Positions 34,301-44,300 of a DNA stretch of 64,000 nt are shown here, piece after piece. The stretch is from Amoebophrya sp. A120 (Eukaryota > Sar > Dinophyceae > Syndiniales > Amoebophryaceae): assembly GCA_905178155.1 (NCBI GenBank), contig CAJINV010000005.1:8306515-8370514 (forward strand). The letters are read 5' to 3'. Position 1 is the stretch's first letter. Each line of letters opens with the position of its first letter. The notes under the pieces were generated by a model, which was not told the origin of the DNA, ran no database searches, and was given only the letters and a program-made list of their open reading frames with translations. A program made the position numbers and the translations under genes.

Positions 34301-36658
34301 CAATGCACGCCCAGGGGGAGACGGCTGCTTACTTCGCCTCCGGAATCGGGAATGAGTTGCAGCCGGGCAGAGATAAGTATGTCCTCTGCTTCTATTTCTG
34401 TTTTGTCTTGCAAAATTAATGCAGGGCACCTAATTCATCCTTTTGCCAATAGCGCTTAGCGCACTAAGCCACTATGCGCGCGCCTGGTGAGAGGCGAGGG
34501 GCGGACGCTGTCCGCACCGATGCCGAGCACCCTTCCCCCACTAGCGCTTCGCGCACTAAGCCACTATGCGCGCGCCTGGTGTGAGGCGAGGGGCGGACGC
34601 TGTCCGGCCCGATGCCGAACACCCTTCCCCCACTAGCGTTTCGCGCACTAAGCCACTATGCGCGCGCCTGGTGTGAGGCGAGGGGCGGACGCTGTCCGCC
34701 CCGATGGCGAACACCCTTCCCCCACTAGCGTTTCGCGCACTAAGCCACTATGCGCGCGCCTGGTGTGAGGCGAGGGGCGGACGCTGTCCGCCCCGATGGC
34801 GAACACCCTTCCCCCGCTAGCGTTTCGCGCACTAAGCCACTATGCGCGCGCCTGGTGTGAGGCGAGGGGCGGACGCTGTCCGCCCCGATGGCGAACACCC
34901 TGCCCCCACTAGCGCCACTAGGGACGGGGACAAGGCCCCAGCGTGGGGACCCTGTCCCCACGCGTGGGTCTTGTTTGTCATGCAGCTTTTCCATGACCCA
35001 TGACATGAGGTCTGGAATGCAGGACCTAGCATGACAGATTCTGTGCGATCTCTCTCATGCCTATCCTGCATGAGAAACTCCCTCCCGACTTAGTCAAAAC
35101 TGGACGACTTTTGGTAATCTATCACGCAACACAGATTTTTGCACGTTTTCAGATCTAGCATGACAAGTTGCATTCTTCCAGACCCAGACATTTTTACATT
35201 TGATATGCGCGACCCTAAGTTGAAGCCCATTTTGGACCCACAGTTTGAGGACCGAGCGGTATGGCAAGGAAAAATCCTCCCTCCTCATATTGAAGACGCA
35301 CCTTCTGAAAATTTGTGATGCGGATTTGTGACCACAAATCCTGTCTGTCTTGCGAGAAGGCAAAGCCAGGCTCTCTGACACGCTATGCAGGCGATTTGTA
35401 ATGCTGTAAGGACTGCAGGGCAGCCGTCTACCATGCTAGGCGCCTACACCAAAGAGCCTCTATCTAGGTTGGCGATCAGCGTGCAGTCCTCTACTGCAAC
35501 ACAAATCTGATTTGTGTACGCAAATCCAGCATCACGGATTTCCTTTTCGATATGGGAAGGGAGAGCTTTTCCTTTTGATAAGCGGTTTATCTGATGAAAG
35601 CGGGGATCTTGAAGGAGATGGAACTCATGGTCCAGAATAAAACCTCGATAGAGGATCGGAAGAAGGCGTTGCGAATATGCAACGAAAAAAGTGTTTACAG
35701 TGATACATCCTGTTGCGGAACAAGCAAGACAGACAACCTTTGTCATGCTAGAAATGCTTGCGGCTCTCCGATTTCGTACGTGTTTATTTCCCTTATGATC
35801 GCTGCATTGCATATTTTCTCTGTCATGTTGAACAAACTTGTGTTGCTGAAATTACAACAAAAAGTGTGTTGTAAAACACTTTTTTCTTAGGATAGCAGAA
35901 ACTGAAATTTCAGTGGCACCCGGACAAAAATCCCGAAGACCCGGAGGTGGCTATCAACATGAAAAATCCCCCCTCCCCATACTCAAAGGGAGATTTGTTT
36001 AGCATCATTTGCGATCACAAATCACGTTGCCATGCCAGAATGGAAGATATGCGGATTGTAGGGGTGGCTGGCGTAGGAAAGCATTGCGTCTTCAGCATGA
36101 CAGGAAGCAACTGGAAGTGGGCAACAGCATGACAAATCGCCTGCAAACGAGGCCGCAACTGCCTCTCTTGGCCTTCTAGGAAAACAAGTCGACTTGTGTA
36201 CTCAAACACAGCAACACAAATTTCGTTTGCGATATGGGGAGGGGGGATTTTTTCTCACAATAGTGGCCAAGTCGGTGTTTCAGTTCGTGGAGGAATGCAA
36301 AATTTGGTTTTTGCTCGACGAAGAGGAATATGCATTGCAGATATCGATCTGGGTCTGGAAGAGCCCGAACTTGTGATGCTAGCTCTCGAGCAGACAAAAA
36401 TCTGTATTGCGTGAATGCCAAACGCTGTCCACTTTTGGCTACACAAATAGCGGACTTTTCATGCGCAGCACGCATTAAGAATAAGAACAAGAAGCCTCCG
36501 CAAATAATAAACCTGTAATGCTTTGCGTGCATTCCTGGCCATCCATGTGTTCCAGAAGATGCATGACATTCTAGTGCACTCTTCCAGACCCAGACATATT
36601 TGCATTTGATAAAGGGGGCGAAGGGGGGACGAGTGTCGGGGGCAAGAGTCCGATTTGA
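22338..36658 (+). CDS. Gene 3: predicted N-myristoylated WW and J-domain protein, 1092 aa
   Basis: ATG at 22338, TGA at 36656-36658. Thirty-eight introners and two GT-AG introns separate 41 exons summing to 3279 nt (1093 codons). The N-terminus MGAAASS fits an N-myristoylation signal (Gly2, Ser6). Coiled-coil segments follow (KKQNEQRRKEQEELEKRRKE and NTQDKQVLQLQDELVSKHEK), and a WW-like motif NPDYVFFDDQTGKYIAYD. A clear WW domain lies at about 793-826 (W795, FYYSEQTGESVWELP, 21 residues between the two Trp). Long Q/N-rich tracts surround it (MDQQQQQQQTQQAQ; NQQQNNPYGNNSS). The C-terminus is J-domain-like: KALRKLKFQWHPDKNPEDPE with HPD at 1048-1050, then VAKSVFQFVEE, a pattern seen in sacsin-type J domains. 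J domains stimulate Hsp70 ATPase; WW domains bind Pro-rich ligands. A membrane-tethered co-chaperone or adaptor is plausible, but its substrate is unknown. Confidence 0.8.
22400..22654. mobile_element. Introner, family A (A2)
   Basis: 255 bp, TSD GGGGA perfect; left end TACC instead of TATC. Excision joins KDG to EKNKQ. Confidence 0.89.
22709..22862. mobile_element. Introner, family D
   Basis: 154 bp, TSD AAGAT perfect. Excision joins KPKD to LKEIK. Confidence 0.88.
22969..23221. mobile_element. Introner, family A (A2)
   Basis: 253 bp, TSD AAGGG/AAGGA; left end TAGC. Excision joins RKQK to G/E-LLEQE within a coiled coil. Confidence 0.85.
23261..23547. mobile_element. Introner, family B (forward)
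   Basis: 287 bp, TSD AAACG perfect. The right terminus GGGAGA replaces AGGATA, showing that the terminal bases tolerate change. Excision joins RLET to AEEID. Confidence 0.85.
23581..23725. mobile_element. Introner, family D
   Basis: 145 bp, TSD AGTCG perfect. Excision joins GAEV to GDYVA. Confidence 0.88.
23803..24081. mobile_element. Introner, family B (reverse)
   Basis: 279 bp, TSD CGACA perfect. Excision joins QNND to NYGAG. Confidence 0.9.
24145..24421. mobile_element. Introner, family A
   Basis: 277 bp, TSD CCTGA perfect; right end GATG. Excision joins NFNP to DYVFF. Confidence 0.87.
24459..24670. mobile_element. Introner, family E
   Basis: 212 bp, TSD CAAAT perfect. TIRs carry AAACTGTTTCACTGTAA and TTACAGTGAAACACTTT. 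Excision joins DQTGK to YIAYD inside the WW-like motif. Confidence 0.88.
24730..24997. mobile_element. Introner, family A
   Basis: 268 bp, TSD CGTCT perfect. Excision joins NMQDV to SVHYE. Confidence 0.9.
25054..25354. mobile_element. Introner, family B (reverse)
   Basis: 301 bp, TSD ACAGG/GCAGG. Excision joins KKAEQ to VGIFD. Confidence 0.85.
25394..25607. mobile_element. Introner, family G
   Basis: 214 bp, TSD GAGGT perfect. TIRs carry GTCACAGTTACACATTGTG and an imperfect AATGTGTAACTGTAACAC-like mirror. Excision joins EHEEV to VPSEY. Confidence 0.88.
25648..25926. mobile_element. Introner, family B (reverse)
   Basis: 279 bp, TSD ACGCA perfect. Excision joins KNQER to KEIEE. Confidence 0.9.
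25974..26225. mobile_element. Introner, family A (A2)
   Basis: 252 bp, TSD GAGGT perfect. Excision joins DEMKR to SKQNE. Confidence 0.9.
26267..26480. mobile_element. Introner, family I
   Basis: 214 bp, TSD AAGGG perfect. Excision joins QLRQR to EVKTG. Confidence 0.88.
26570..26720. mobile_element. Introner, family D
   Basis: 151 bp, TSD AAAAT/GAAAT. Excision joins SSQK to SIGTN. Confidence 0.87.
26930..27234. mobile_element. Introner, family H
   Basis: 305 bp, TSD CCGAG perfect. Excision joins NKSRR to AELNA. Confidence 0.9.
27290..27603. mobile_element. Introner, family C
   Basis: 314 bp, TSD TGACG perfect. Excision joins GSTLT to QPQNN. Confidence 0.9.
27775..28100. mobile_element. Introner, family C
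   Basis: 326 bp, TSD GGCGC perfect. Excision joins VEEAA to HSLEA. Confidence 0.9.
28249..28507. mobile_element. Introner, family A (A2)
   Basis: 259 bp, TSD ACGAA perfect. Excision joins ETAYE to FVEGE. Confidence 0.9.
28559..28764. mobile_element. Introner, family E
   Basis: 206 bp, TSD CACCA perfect. Excision joins GKLCT to IHKIH. Confidence 0.9.
28799..29033. mobile_element. Introner, family K
   Basis: 235 bp, TSD TGCCA perfect. TIRs carry GTTACATTCTCAACCGTT and AACAGTTGAGAATGTAAC. Excision joins HQELP to PYYEV. Confidence 0.9.
29154..29474. mobile_element. Introner, family C
   Basis: 321 bp, TSD GGTGC perfect. Excision joins LGPV to QAGQV. Confidence 0.9.
29516..29837. mobile_element. 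Introner, family H
   Basis: 322 bp, TSD CATTG perfect. Excision joins KMRSI to DVIES. Confidence 0.9.
29963..30168. mobile_element. Introner, family F
   Basis: 206 bp, TSD GGACA perfect. Excision joins KLGKD to NPPAN. It is very similar to the F element in gene 2 at 13026. Confidence 0.9.
30264..30470. mobile_element. Introner, family F
   Basis: 207 bp, TSD GACGA/GACAA. The interior is in the opposite orientation to the preceding F element. Excision joins LNMT to RTRGI. Confidence 0.87.
30562..30875. mobile_element. Introner, family C
   Basis: 314 bp, TSD ACATG perfect. Excision joins GPVNM to PSIEV. Confidence 0.9.
31159..31446. mobile_element. Introner, family B (forward)
   Basis: 288 bp, TSD CAGCT perfect. 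Excision joins EREQL to IFQHG. Confidence 0.9.
31507..31624. mobile_element. Introner, family F (short)
   Basis: 118 bp, the shortest element seen. The flanks AGGAA/CAGAA are imperfect. Excision joins MRQEE to QRSSR in frame. Confidence 0.8.
31731..31928 (+). other. Canonical GT-AG intron of gene 3
   Basis: 198 bp, GTATTT...AACAG. There are no TIRs or TSD. Removal joins ADRAK to MDQQQQ in frame and carries the ORF past an in-frame stop. Confidence 0.75.
32038..32299. mobile_element. Introner, family A, inside the WW domain
   Basis: 262 bp, TSD CCACC perfect; right end GATG. Excision joins KWIPYST to EDGNVFYY and rebuilds the WW domain. Confidence 0.92.
32559..32837. mobile_element. Introner, family B (forward)
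   Basis: 279 bp, TSD GACCC perfect. Excision joins EQKQDP to FYHLR. Confidence 0.9.
32873..33037. mobile_element. Introner, family D
   Basis: 165 bp, TSD CAGCA perfect. Excision joins HEQQ to QAQQQ. Confidence 0.88.
33076..33204 (+). other. GT-AG intron flanked by a 5-bp direct repeat
   Basis: 129 bp, GTACTG...CTACAG. GGTAC occurs at both boundaries (33075-33079 and 33204-33208) and the interior holds introner-type GCATGACA motifs. Removal joins EWAEW to YKQYQAWY. It looks like an introner whose ends drifted to GT-AG. Confidence 0.65.
33262..33394. mobile_element. Introner, short orphan family M
   Basis: 133 bp with ends TATGGGAATGAAATA and TATTTCATCCCCATA. The flanks do not match, but the 5-nt rule keeps frame (QHQL to NQQQN). 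Only copy in the window. Confidence 0.65.
33541..33775. mobile_element. Introner, family K
   Basis: 235 bp, TSD CCCGG perfect. Its interior is in the opposite orientation to the K copy at 28799. Excision joins NSPG to GPQHQ. Confidence 0.9.
33944..34072. repeat. 13-bp minisatellite
   Basis: About nine degenerate copies of CAGGTGACCTCGA. Many copies read CAGGTGA, resembling 5' splice sites in tandem. Confidence 0.85.
34450..34909. repeat. 92-bp tandem repeat, five copies
   Basis: Units begin at 34450, 34542, 34634, 34726 and 34818. Each starts TAGCG(C/T)TT and contains CACTATGCGCGCGCCTGGTG and GGACGCTGTCCG. Copies are nearly identical, so the expansion is recent. Confidence 0.93.
35260..35580. 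mobile_element. Introner, family C
   Basis: 321 bp, TSD AGCGG perfect. Excision joins EDRA to VYLMK at the start of the J-like domain. Confidence 0.9.
35676..35894. mobile_element. Introner, family G, in the J domain
   Basis: 219 bp; flanks GCGAA/GCAGA imperfect. Excision joins KALR to KLKFQWHPD, placing the HPD motif six residues after the junction. Confidence 0.85.
35952..36262. mobile_element. Introner, family C, in the J domain
   Basis: 311 bp, TSD GTGGC perfect. Excision joins EDPEVA to KSVFQF, a natural J-domain continuation. Confidence 0.91.
36329..36611. mobile_element. Introner, family A, last intron of gene 3
   Basis: 283 bp; flanks AGGAA/AAGGG imperfect. Excision joins LLDEEE to GEGGTSVGG and the stop at 36658. 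Confidence 0.8.
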
Positions 36659-37980
36659 TTGATTAATGAATCAAGATCAGGCTGGGAGTAGGAGTACTGT
36701 TTCCACCCTAGTCGGTCGTCCTCGACGTCTTCCTGTCTTCTCCGGACCACGATGGTGAAAATAAATTCGAGGTGCGCGGCGATGTCATGATTTGTTGGCT
36801 CGCCTCGCTTCTGTCTCCGTGTTGCCCATCCAATGGAGACAACCTGGTGCTGCAGGAGCACTTCCTGTGCGAGCGAGAATTCCTACCCTGGCAGGCGTGC
36901 CTGTGCTACTAACTTGGAGCAGTTCTAAAATTCTATACCCTCTTTCTTCACCCTGTAGTTTTCGTTGTACTTAACTCTTCTACCCACCACGACCTTGAGA
37001 AATGAAACGAATACGTTAAGTGAGTCATAGTCTACTACCACAGTTGCAGTTTCTATTTAAAATACCTTACCTGTTGTTCCTGTTGTACTCAGAAGTCGTC
37101 GAGAGCGCGAGGTTTGACTTGATACTCCTGTATGATGCTCATCATCTTCTCTACTTCTGTACAAAAAGCGCCGGACGGGGAAAAGAACGCACGACCCTTT
37201 TCACTAACAAATTGTTGGTGTAAGAATGAACGTTAAGAGGCTGCACCAAGAGAGCCGAAAATGGAATATTCGTTCCGAACAAGACCCGGCCAAATTTGAA
37301 GGCACGCGGCGGGGGGAGAGGAGACAGAGGAACTGTTCCACCCTCGTCGCACTGGTGCCGCTAAGTAGCAAACACATTCGGATGATTTGTAGTATCCTCT
37401 TTCTGCTTGATGTTTGTAGTATCTTCACTTCACCTCGGATGTCTTTTGCTTGATGTGTAGTCTTCGCGCTCCGACTCCGGCGGAAGGCGGTATCTACGTG
37501 TAAATATAGAAGGCGGCTTTAACCACTTGCTGACGAAGGTAATAACTACATCCTCGGTAGAAGTTCTACAGATTATACTATTTCGTCCGCAACAAGAAGG
37601 ATCGGTTAGGTTTGTTTCGTGCGCAACTGCGCTTCGATCGGTTTGATTCGTACCTACATTAGAATCTTCTCGGTGGACGATGGGCTACGTGCTTATTTTT
37701 CTGTTCACGCATTCGCGTGTAGAAGATGTCGTTCATCATGCTTGGCAAAGATTGAGATCATGGTGAAAAAAATACGCTTCAGTCGTGGACCCTTTTTTCC
37801 ACTTCTTCCCCCTTGTTCCCCGCGAAAAAGAATTCTAGTCGTCTTTAATGTGTTTCTGAAGTTTTGACAAAATTTGTTTTCCTTATTTTCATTTAAGTTC
37901 ATTTTCATCTTCCATTCGAGACCCAGACATATTTTTATTTGCACTTGATAGCGAAGCAGAGGCAGTAGCGGAGCAAGACG
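36659..37980. other. Intergenic, 5' region of gene 4
   Basis: From 37028 on, this DNA is a diverged duplicate of 45998-46918. No gene or intact introner is seen. The end of the stretch probably holds the gene 4 promoter and 5' UTR. Confidence 0.55.
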
Positions 37981-38385
37981 ATGGCGACGAAAACGGCCGC
38001 CGCGCTCCTGTGCGCGTACCTGGTTTTGTTCGACGGCCCTATTGGTTTCCTGTTCGTGTCCGCGGTGGCGCGCCACTTTCTCGAGCCGACGCGGGAGCGG
38101 GGAAGCACAACCTCTGACGAAAATACGGCCGCGGGAAATGAGAGGATTCTAACGGCGGTGACCATCGGCGCAGATAGCGAGACGGAACCTGCTCCGGCGC
38201 AGTCTACTACTTTTGTCGACCACGAAGAGGCGACGCCCGCGGCGAAGGGCGAAATCGATGCAGCTGTGGACACGACTGCAAGCAGCGCAGCGAGCGAAAC
38301 GGCGCCACCCGGCGAGGTCGTGGTTGCGCGAGAAACTGCGCCTGCAGCCGGGGACGGCGCGACGGGCACTCTGTTTCTTGAACGA
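37028..38385. repeat. Segmental duplication, copy 1 (gene 4 side)
   Basis: Upstream DNA plus the first ~135 codons of gene 4 match 45998-46918 joined to 49958-50443. A shared landmark is AAATTGTTGGTGTAAGAATG in both copies. Confidence 0.85.
37919..37950. mobile_element. Solo 3' fragment of an A-family introner
   Basis: GACCCAGACAT...GCACTTGATA about 30 bp before the gene 4 ATG, with no matching left end upstream. The same fragment sits before gene 5, so it predates the duplication. Confidence 0.7.
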
Positions 38386-41300
38386 GAAGCAGCAGCTGTG
38401 GACCGGCGGGGAGAACAGTCTTCACGTGAATTCGCCGAAGACCCCCGTTTCGGATCGATCGCACACGGTAAGGCACTTGTGGAAAAAGCTATGGACAAGC
38501 AAAATGGAAAATGGGTATCTCGATTTGACGTCAACCCCGTCCTTGATGAATACCGGGTTGCTTTCCGGCTCGTGCTCCAGAAGAACGCGCTCAAACAGGA
38601 CGCGTGCCCAATCCAGATGACCAGCGCTGAGATTCAATCTTCTGACCCCGCCACGAGTTCTGAGGCACAGGTTGAACACGCCACGAGGTCTGCGCCTGAG
38701 GCTTCTTCTCCGCATGATTCTTGTGCGGAAGAAGTGTTGCAGTGGGTACGCGGAAGATTTTTGGTTGAAGATGATAATGCGGTTGGTGTCCATGAGAATC
38801 CATTCTTGACCTTGCACTCGCACCTCCTCGTCGATTTGAACGGAAGTGAAACTTCATCGAATTTGCGGACCGTGTGCCAGGGGGAAATCACAAAGCTCAA
38901 GAAGGCAGCAACGGAGTCTGGTCCGTAGGCACTGCAAATATGTCTTGGTCTGGAAACTTGCGATGCTGGTTGATCGCAGTGATCGAGCATCGTCTCCAGT
39001 GCGGCCAAGCATGGCAAATTTCTGTGACGCCTTCTCATGCGTAGCGCTCATTAGAGACTGCTTATTTTTTGCCAAAAAATAAAAGAAGTCGCGCTTTTGT
39101 TAGTCACGCAACACAGATTTCGCAGTCATGTACGCCAGGCAATACACAAGGGACAGGCTCCACTTTTCCAGACCCAGGAGACATATTTGCACTTAATACT
39201 GTGTCGTGGTGGGCAAATTTTAAGGCCAGAACGCACTTTCGTCTTTTTCCAGTGTATGCCAAGAAAAAAGTGTTAGAGTACTAGATGTGCACATACGTTG
39301 ATTGTGTATTGTAGTTTCTGGCCAAGCACGTGCACGACTGCAGCGAAGGTCTGCAATGCAAGACATGCTCAAGAACACGAGTCTAGGTTCAGCATCCGTG
39401 CTGTTTTCCCTCATGATCATCTCTGCATTGAAAATTTGCTCGGTGATGAGGTAGGAGGAAACCTGTGTTGCTGGAGTTACAGCAAATCTGTGAAGAAGAC
39501 TGTAGGTCCTAACACTTTTGTTTTCTTGGCATACAGAATACGCGACCAAGCGGTATGTGGTGCTGCCGTTGCTGAAAAAGGCACTGCATCGCTGCGAGGA
39601 ATTTGCCTCCGAGGAGCTTGCGCGGTCGAAGGCTGCAGATGAACGAACTGGAGCTGAAAAGCGCTTTTCTACAGAAGGCCCACCGGCAGGTGCACCAGGA
39701 CCGGCACGTGCACCAGGCGAGGCAGGAGCTGGACGGGGAGTCGCGTCAGGGCCCGCGGTCGAGCTGCGTCAGGGCGCCACTGCCGCAGCCGCGTCACGCA
39801 TCGAACCCGCCGCACCCGCCGCAGCCGCGTCACGCATCGAATTCGCCGCACCCGGCGCAGCTGCGTCACCGATCGCACCGGCAGCAGCCGCCGACCGGCC
39901 CGCAGTCAAAGGCGCACCAGCGGGTGCTTCTCCAGCTCACAGTGGGCCTGCGAGGCCCTCGGGTGTGGGCGTGAGCGAGCCGAGCCGGCCCGGGTCTGCT
40001 TCCCCCGCACCCGGCGGGCATCAACGTGCGAATCCCTCGGATCCGGGAGCAGGTAAGCGCACGCCTATAGCAGCCCATGAATGCATACGCATGTTGACAA
40101 ACCGCATGACACAATACGCCACCAACCCAAAATAAAAAAAAAAAACAACAGCGCCACCAGGAGCGGCGGGAGCTGCCGCAGCTGCGCCACCGGTCGCACC
40201 GATCGCACCGTTCTGGCAAGAACAAGAGGACCTACCCAATCCGCAGCCAGGTACCTTGCAAGTTTTTTTCTTTCCGTCAGCATGATTGGAGGAGGAGGTC
40301 CCAGTGCACTGACTTCTTGCTTGCGACAAACCCAAGGATTTGGCGCACGCTCGCATCTTCCCAAAGAGATGCAACAGGCGCGGCGCCGTTGTAAAGCCTG
40401 AACTGACAATTTCTATAACTCAACTATACGATTAGATGTTGTAGTCGAGACAATGAGGTGCAGGTGGAGTACTAAGATTAGCATGAAGAAAGAAGCCAAG
40501 TAGCGCTTGTCCACGACTTCTACTCGAATGCCTGCTCAAGGGATCGATGGGGCGACTAATTGGACTACTAGCAAATTAATGTTGCTCACAGGAAATTTCG
40601 ATGTTCCGTATGCATACTCGTAGAAATGTGGTTTCTGAATGAAAAAAGGTTCTTTCGATCCTATTTATTGAGCAGCAGCGTCCTCACGAGTGGCATGCTC
40701 TATGTACGAAAAAAACTTGACGACATTTATTCTTGTGATGCATTTATATGCGAAATTACTATCTCTTCCCTCGCAGGAGTCGACGAGCAAGGTGCGACCC
40801 CCTCGGATAAGGGTGTTCGCGAGCCGAACCAGCGCGGGAAGTGGATGGGCTACGACGTGAACGATGCCATGGATCCCGGGCAAGATAGAGGCAGTGGCTT
40901 CGTTTTTGCTGCCAGATTCAAGGACGACTTGGAAACCGGGGCAAAGGGGGTGGCGCTCGCGTATCCAAGGCAAGACGGGGTGGAAAAGGGAAAAGTAAAG
41001 GTGTTGATCGTGCCATTCAAGCCCGGGGGGGAGGAGTCTCCCGTGCGGATCGAAATGGTCTCGGCGGACGACCTCGTTCTCTCGCTCGCGTTGCCGCAGC
41101 TCGGATATGGACGCGGAAGTAAAGCGACACTGGAAAACGCTTTGCTCGGCCCGGATTCCTATGCAATGTAAAAATGTCTGTGTCTGGAAGGTTGCAACCT
41201 GTAATGCTAATTCTGGATCGTGCAAAAATCTGTGTTGCATGAATGCCAAAAGCTGTCCACTTTTGACCAAGTTGAGAGGAAGTTTCTCATGCAGGATAGG

Positions 41301-44300
41301 CACGGTACGGATCTCACAGAATCTGTCATGCTAGGTCTCGCATTCCAGACCTCATGGCTTATGCAAAACGTGCATGACAAGTCTCAGAACCTTCCAGACC
41401 CAGACATTTTTGCATTTCATAATTCCATGGTGCGCGGGGTGTCGGTGAAATTTTCGGACCACGGACAAGACGCAAAAGAGATTTTTTTCTCCGCGGCCGC
41501 GTGCGCCAGGTCCTTCGGGTGGACAGCGGGGTTTTACGTGCAACAGCCTGACTATGGGAGTGTAGTCAGGATTGAAATCGACAAAGTTGAAATAACTTAT
41601 AATGCATAAAGCCGATACCAGTTGGAGGCCTAATTTTAAAGCGGTGCATGACAAATTTCGGCACCGTCTAAAGTCAGTTTGTTACGCTGTTTGGGCACAG
41701 AAGACGGCTTTTGTCATGCTAGTTTAGTAGCTCTATTTCAAACCCTAAACAGGCTCACAATCGCCCTCACTTGCCATCCCGGCAAGACAGGCACTTCATG
41801 CCTTGCATTTTCTGCATGACAAGTTATTTTTTCAACTTTGTCGATTTCAAGATCAAGCCTGACGCTTCCATACTGACGCCGGTGGCGCGGCACCAGCCAC
41901 GGAGAAGCCGAAGTTCGCCGCCGCAGATGTTGTGCTGCGTGATCCTGCGACAAGCACTGATTTGGAAGTCCACGTTTTGGAGGCTGTCGGATGGCCTTAC
42001 GGACGCGGCGGGGACGGACTCGATTATGCGCTCAATAAGTTGCCTTTGCCACTAACGATCGGCGATGCTGACGGTCTCGACACCAAACCCAGGACGACTC
42101 TGTTCGCACAAAACGCGTTTTTCTACATCTTGCAGCAGACAGAAGACGCATCCATGGTAAATATGCAACTGCGGAGCTTTCGGCGTATGTGTCCTGGCAA
42201 CTTTGAGAAAGAGGTGTGCCGTATCCTCAATGAAAACGTCTTAGACCAACCAGTTTCAGCTTGGGAACTCTGCAACACAAATCCAGAAGTTTTGGAAGTC
42301 ACGAGTGTGTGGCCGCAACTTCGTCTCTGTATTGTGGCGCAGCTGGCTAGCAAGGACAGTCGGGCCATGATATCCATATCCTGTGTAGTGCTCACAGCAT
42401 TACAAATGCCAAGGCACGATTGAAAATGGCACTCATGAGAATGCGCATTACGAGAAGGGTGCCTGTGATTGCGTGAAATCTACTGCATTACAAGTCTGGG
42501 GTGGGGACGTTTTTTGCGCAGGATATGCCAGGGTGATCAAAGCAAAGCAAAACATGAAAAGCACAAAGGCTCCAGCTGCAGCGCGGGCTGGAGTGGGATT
42601 CCAGACTTCGGGCAGTTCTCCGTCATGACGCATTGGCGGGACAGATTCTTGACGGGGCTGATTATCAATCCAGATGTATCATGTGCATTTGGCATCCCAA
42701 CATGCCGCCACATCTTTATGGGTCTCCAAGGCCGCGGCTATTGCATGCGCTTGAGGTCCTGTTGCAATATGACGCGCCGCGGCTCGTCAAGCTTTTGCCC
42801 AATTACTCCAAAATGCTCATAACTCACGATGCAGGTAAGCGCTTCACACTGGTACAACTTTTAGTATACAAATAAGAGGATCTGGGCCGGGCTGTGCGTC
42901 ATGTCTTTTATGTGCAGCTCGAGGGCTTGTGCGGTGCGAGCTTGGCTTGTTTTATACGTCGGAAAACCGGCTCAAGGAGGTGGTAGCATTCGCTTGCAGC
43001 CTGAACACAAGCCGAGCACTCGCATCACAATAGCCCTCCTTCGAGTATACCTTACAACTTCTTCGCGCTAGTAAATAAGTTTTCAGAAAAATCTTTGACG
43101 TTCGCTGTGGCCTGAAGTATCAAAACAAAAATGCCTTCCTCCTCATAATTTTAAACACCATGGGAGTAAGAAAAATGGTTTACGAGGGCAATCGAGAGCG
43201 CTTGGTTCTATTTTGTAGACGATTTGTTTCTGTTCTTGTCTAGTTTGCAGACGATTTCTACTGAGCCAGCATCTGTCTTCATGCCGCATAACCAGAATTC
43301 GACTCGCCGCACAGGCTAGAAATCCGAGGGCCTGCTCGTCGCTGCAACACGACAAACTAATTTGTGTACTACACAAATTATTTGATCATGCTTGATCAGA
43401 AATTTCTTTTTGAGCAGTATGAGGAGGGGGGCATCTTCCTCACAATAATTCGGATGATATTGGCACATCATACACTATGGTACATGCCGCGTATGCTATG
43501 CGCGATCACGTACACTCGGCTAGTTTGTTAGAATGGGGCTGCGAAAGCCGTGAAATGACCAAGACTACCTCGATACAAGAGCAAACCCAGCAGGGAACGT
43601 ACTACGGTCGAAAAAATCATTACGGTCACCTCAAGGGCAGCACGAAGATTGAGGCCGACTACTCGAAGTACGATTTATCCACAGCAAAGAGATCTGGGTC
43701 TGGAAGATTGCCAGGTTTCTCGTGCATATTTTGCATGATCCATGATGCCTGTCGTGCATGGCCGAGCTTCCCACATTTGTGGAGTGCTTTCTGATGCCTA
43801 TGCCGCATGTGTAGAAATGCCGTACCCGCGTAGCACAAACTAGACTTCTGTAACTTGGTGGTCATGCTACACAGATTTTTTTAGAATTGAAAGACAGGCA
43901 GCGTCACACCAGGCCTAGACATAATAAGTATTTGCATTGCATACGATTTGTTGAAAGACGAATGGAGGGGTCCTCTGAAAACGAAAGAGATCGGTAGCCT
44001 TGATCGTTTCGCGAGGAGTAGTGCTGACGAGCAAGCGAAAACGACGAATGAGGCCATTGTGTGCCAACGTAGCGAGGCCGACAACCCGGTCGAGGGTCTC
44101 CTGCTCCTCCTCCCGAAGCCCGATCAGCAACTGGTGGGAGGAACCTCGGCACCGTTTGCGAAGCCCAACGAGGCGATGAAGTTTCGGGACTTCCTAGAAA
44201 AGTACAAACATCTGCGACTTTTCCTGCGCGGGCCGGACAACGAACCCTTCAACATGCGTGTGTTCGACAACGCAGAGGGGAAAAAACTCTTGAACAAGCT

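Larger units (their letters stand above)
33851..35205. mobile_element. Composite introner, family A, expanded by minisatellite DNA
   Basis: The A left end (33851 to about 33887) and right end (about 34969-35205) share a perfect TSD TGCGC (33846-33850 and 35206-35210). They are separated by about 1.08 kb of tandem-repeat DNA. Removing all 1355 bp joins PGVR to DPKLK in frame. Confidence 0.85.

Noticed and set aside
33944-34909. Tandem repeats as a CRISPR array or telomere
   Set aside because: The arrays have no spacer structure, the units do not match telomere motifs, and they lie inside an intron.
42835-43086. TTTCAG at 43086 as the acceptor of the gene 4 intron
   Set aside because: It is the better acceptor consensus, but it leads to a stop within ten codons; the AAG at 43079 keeps the frame into VFRKIFDVRCGLK.
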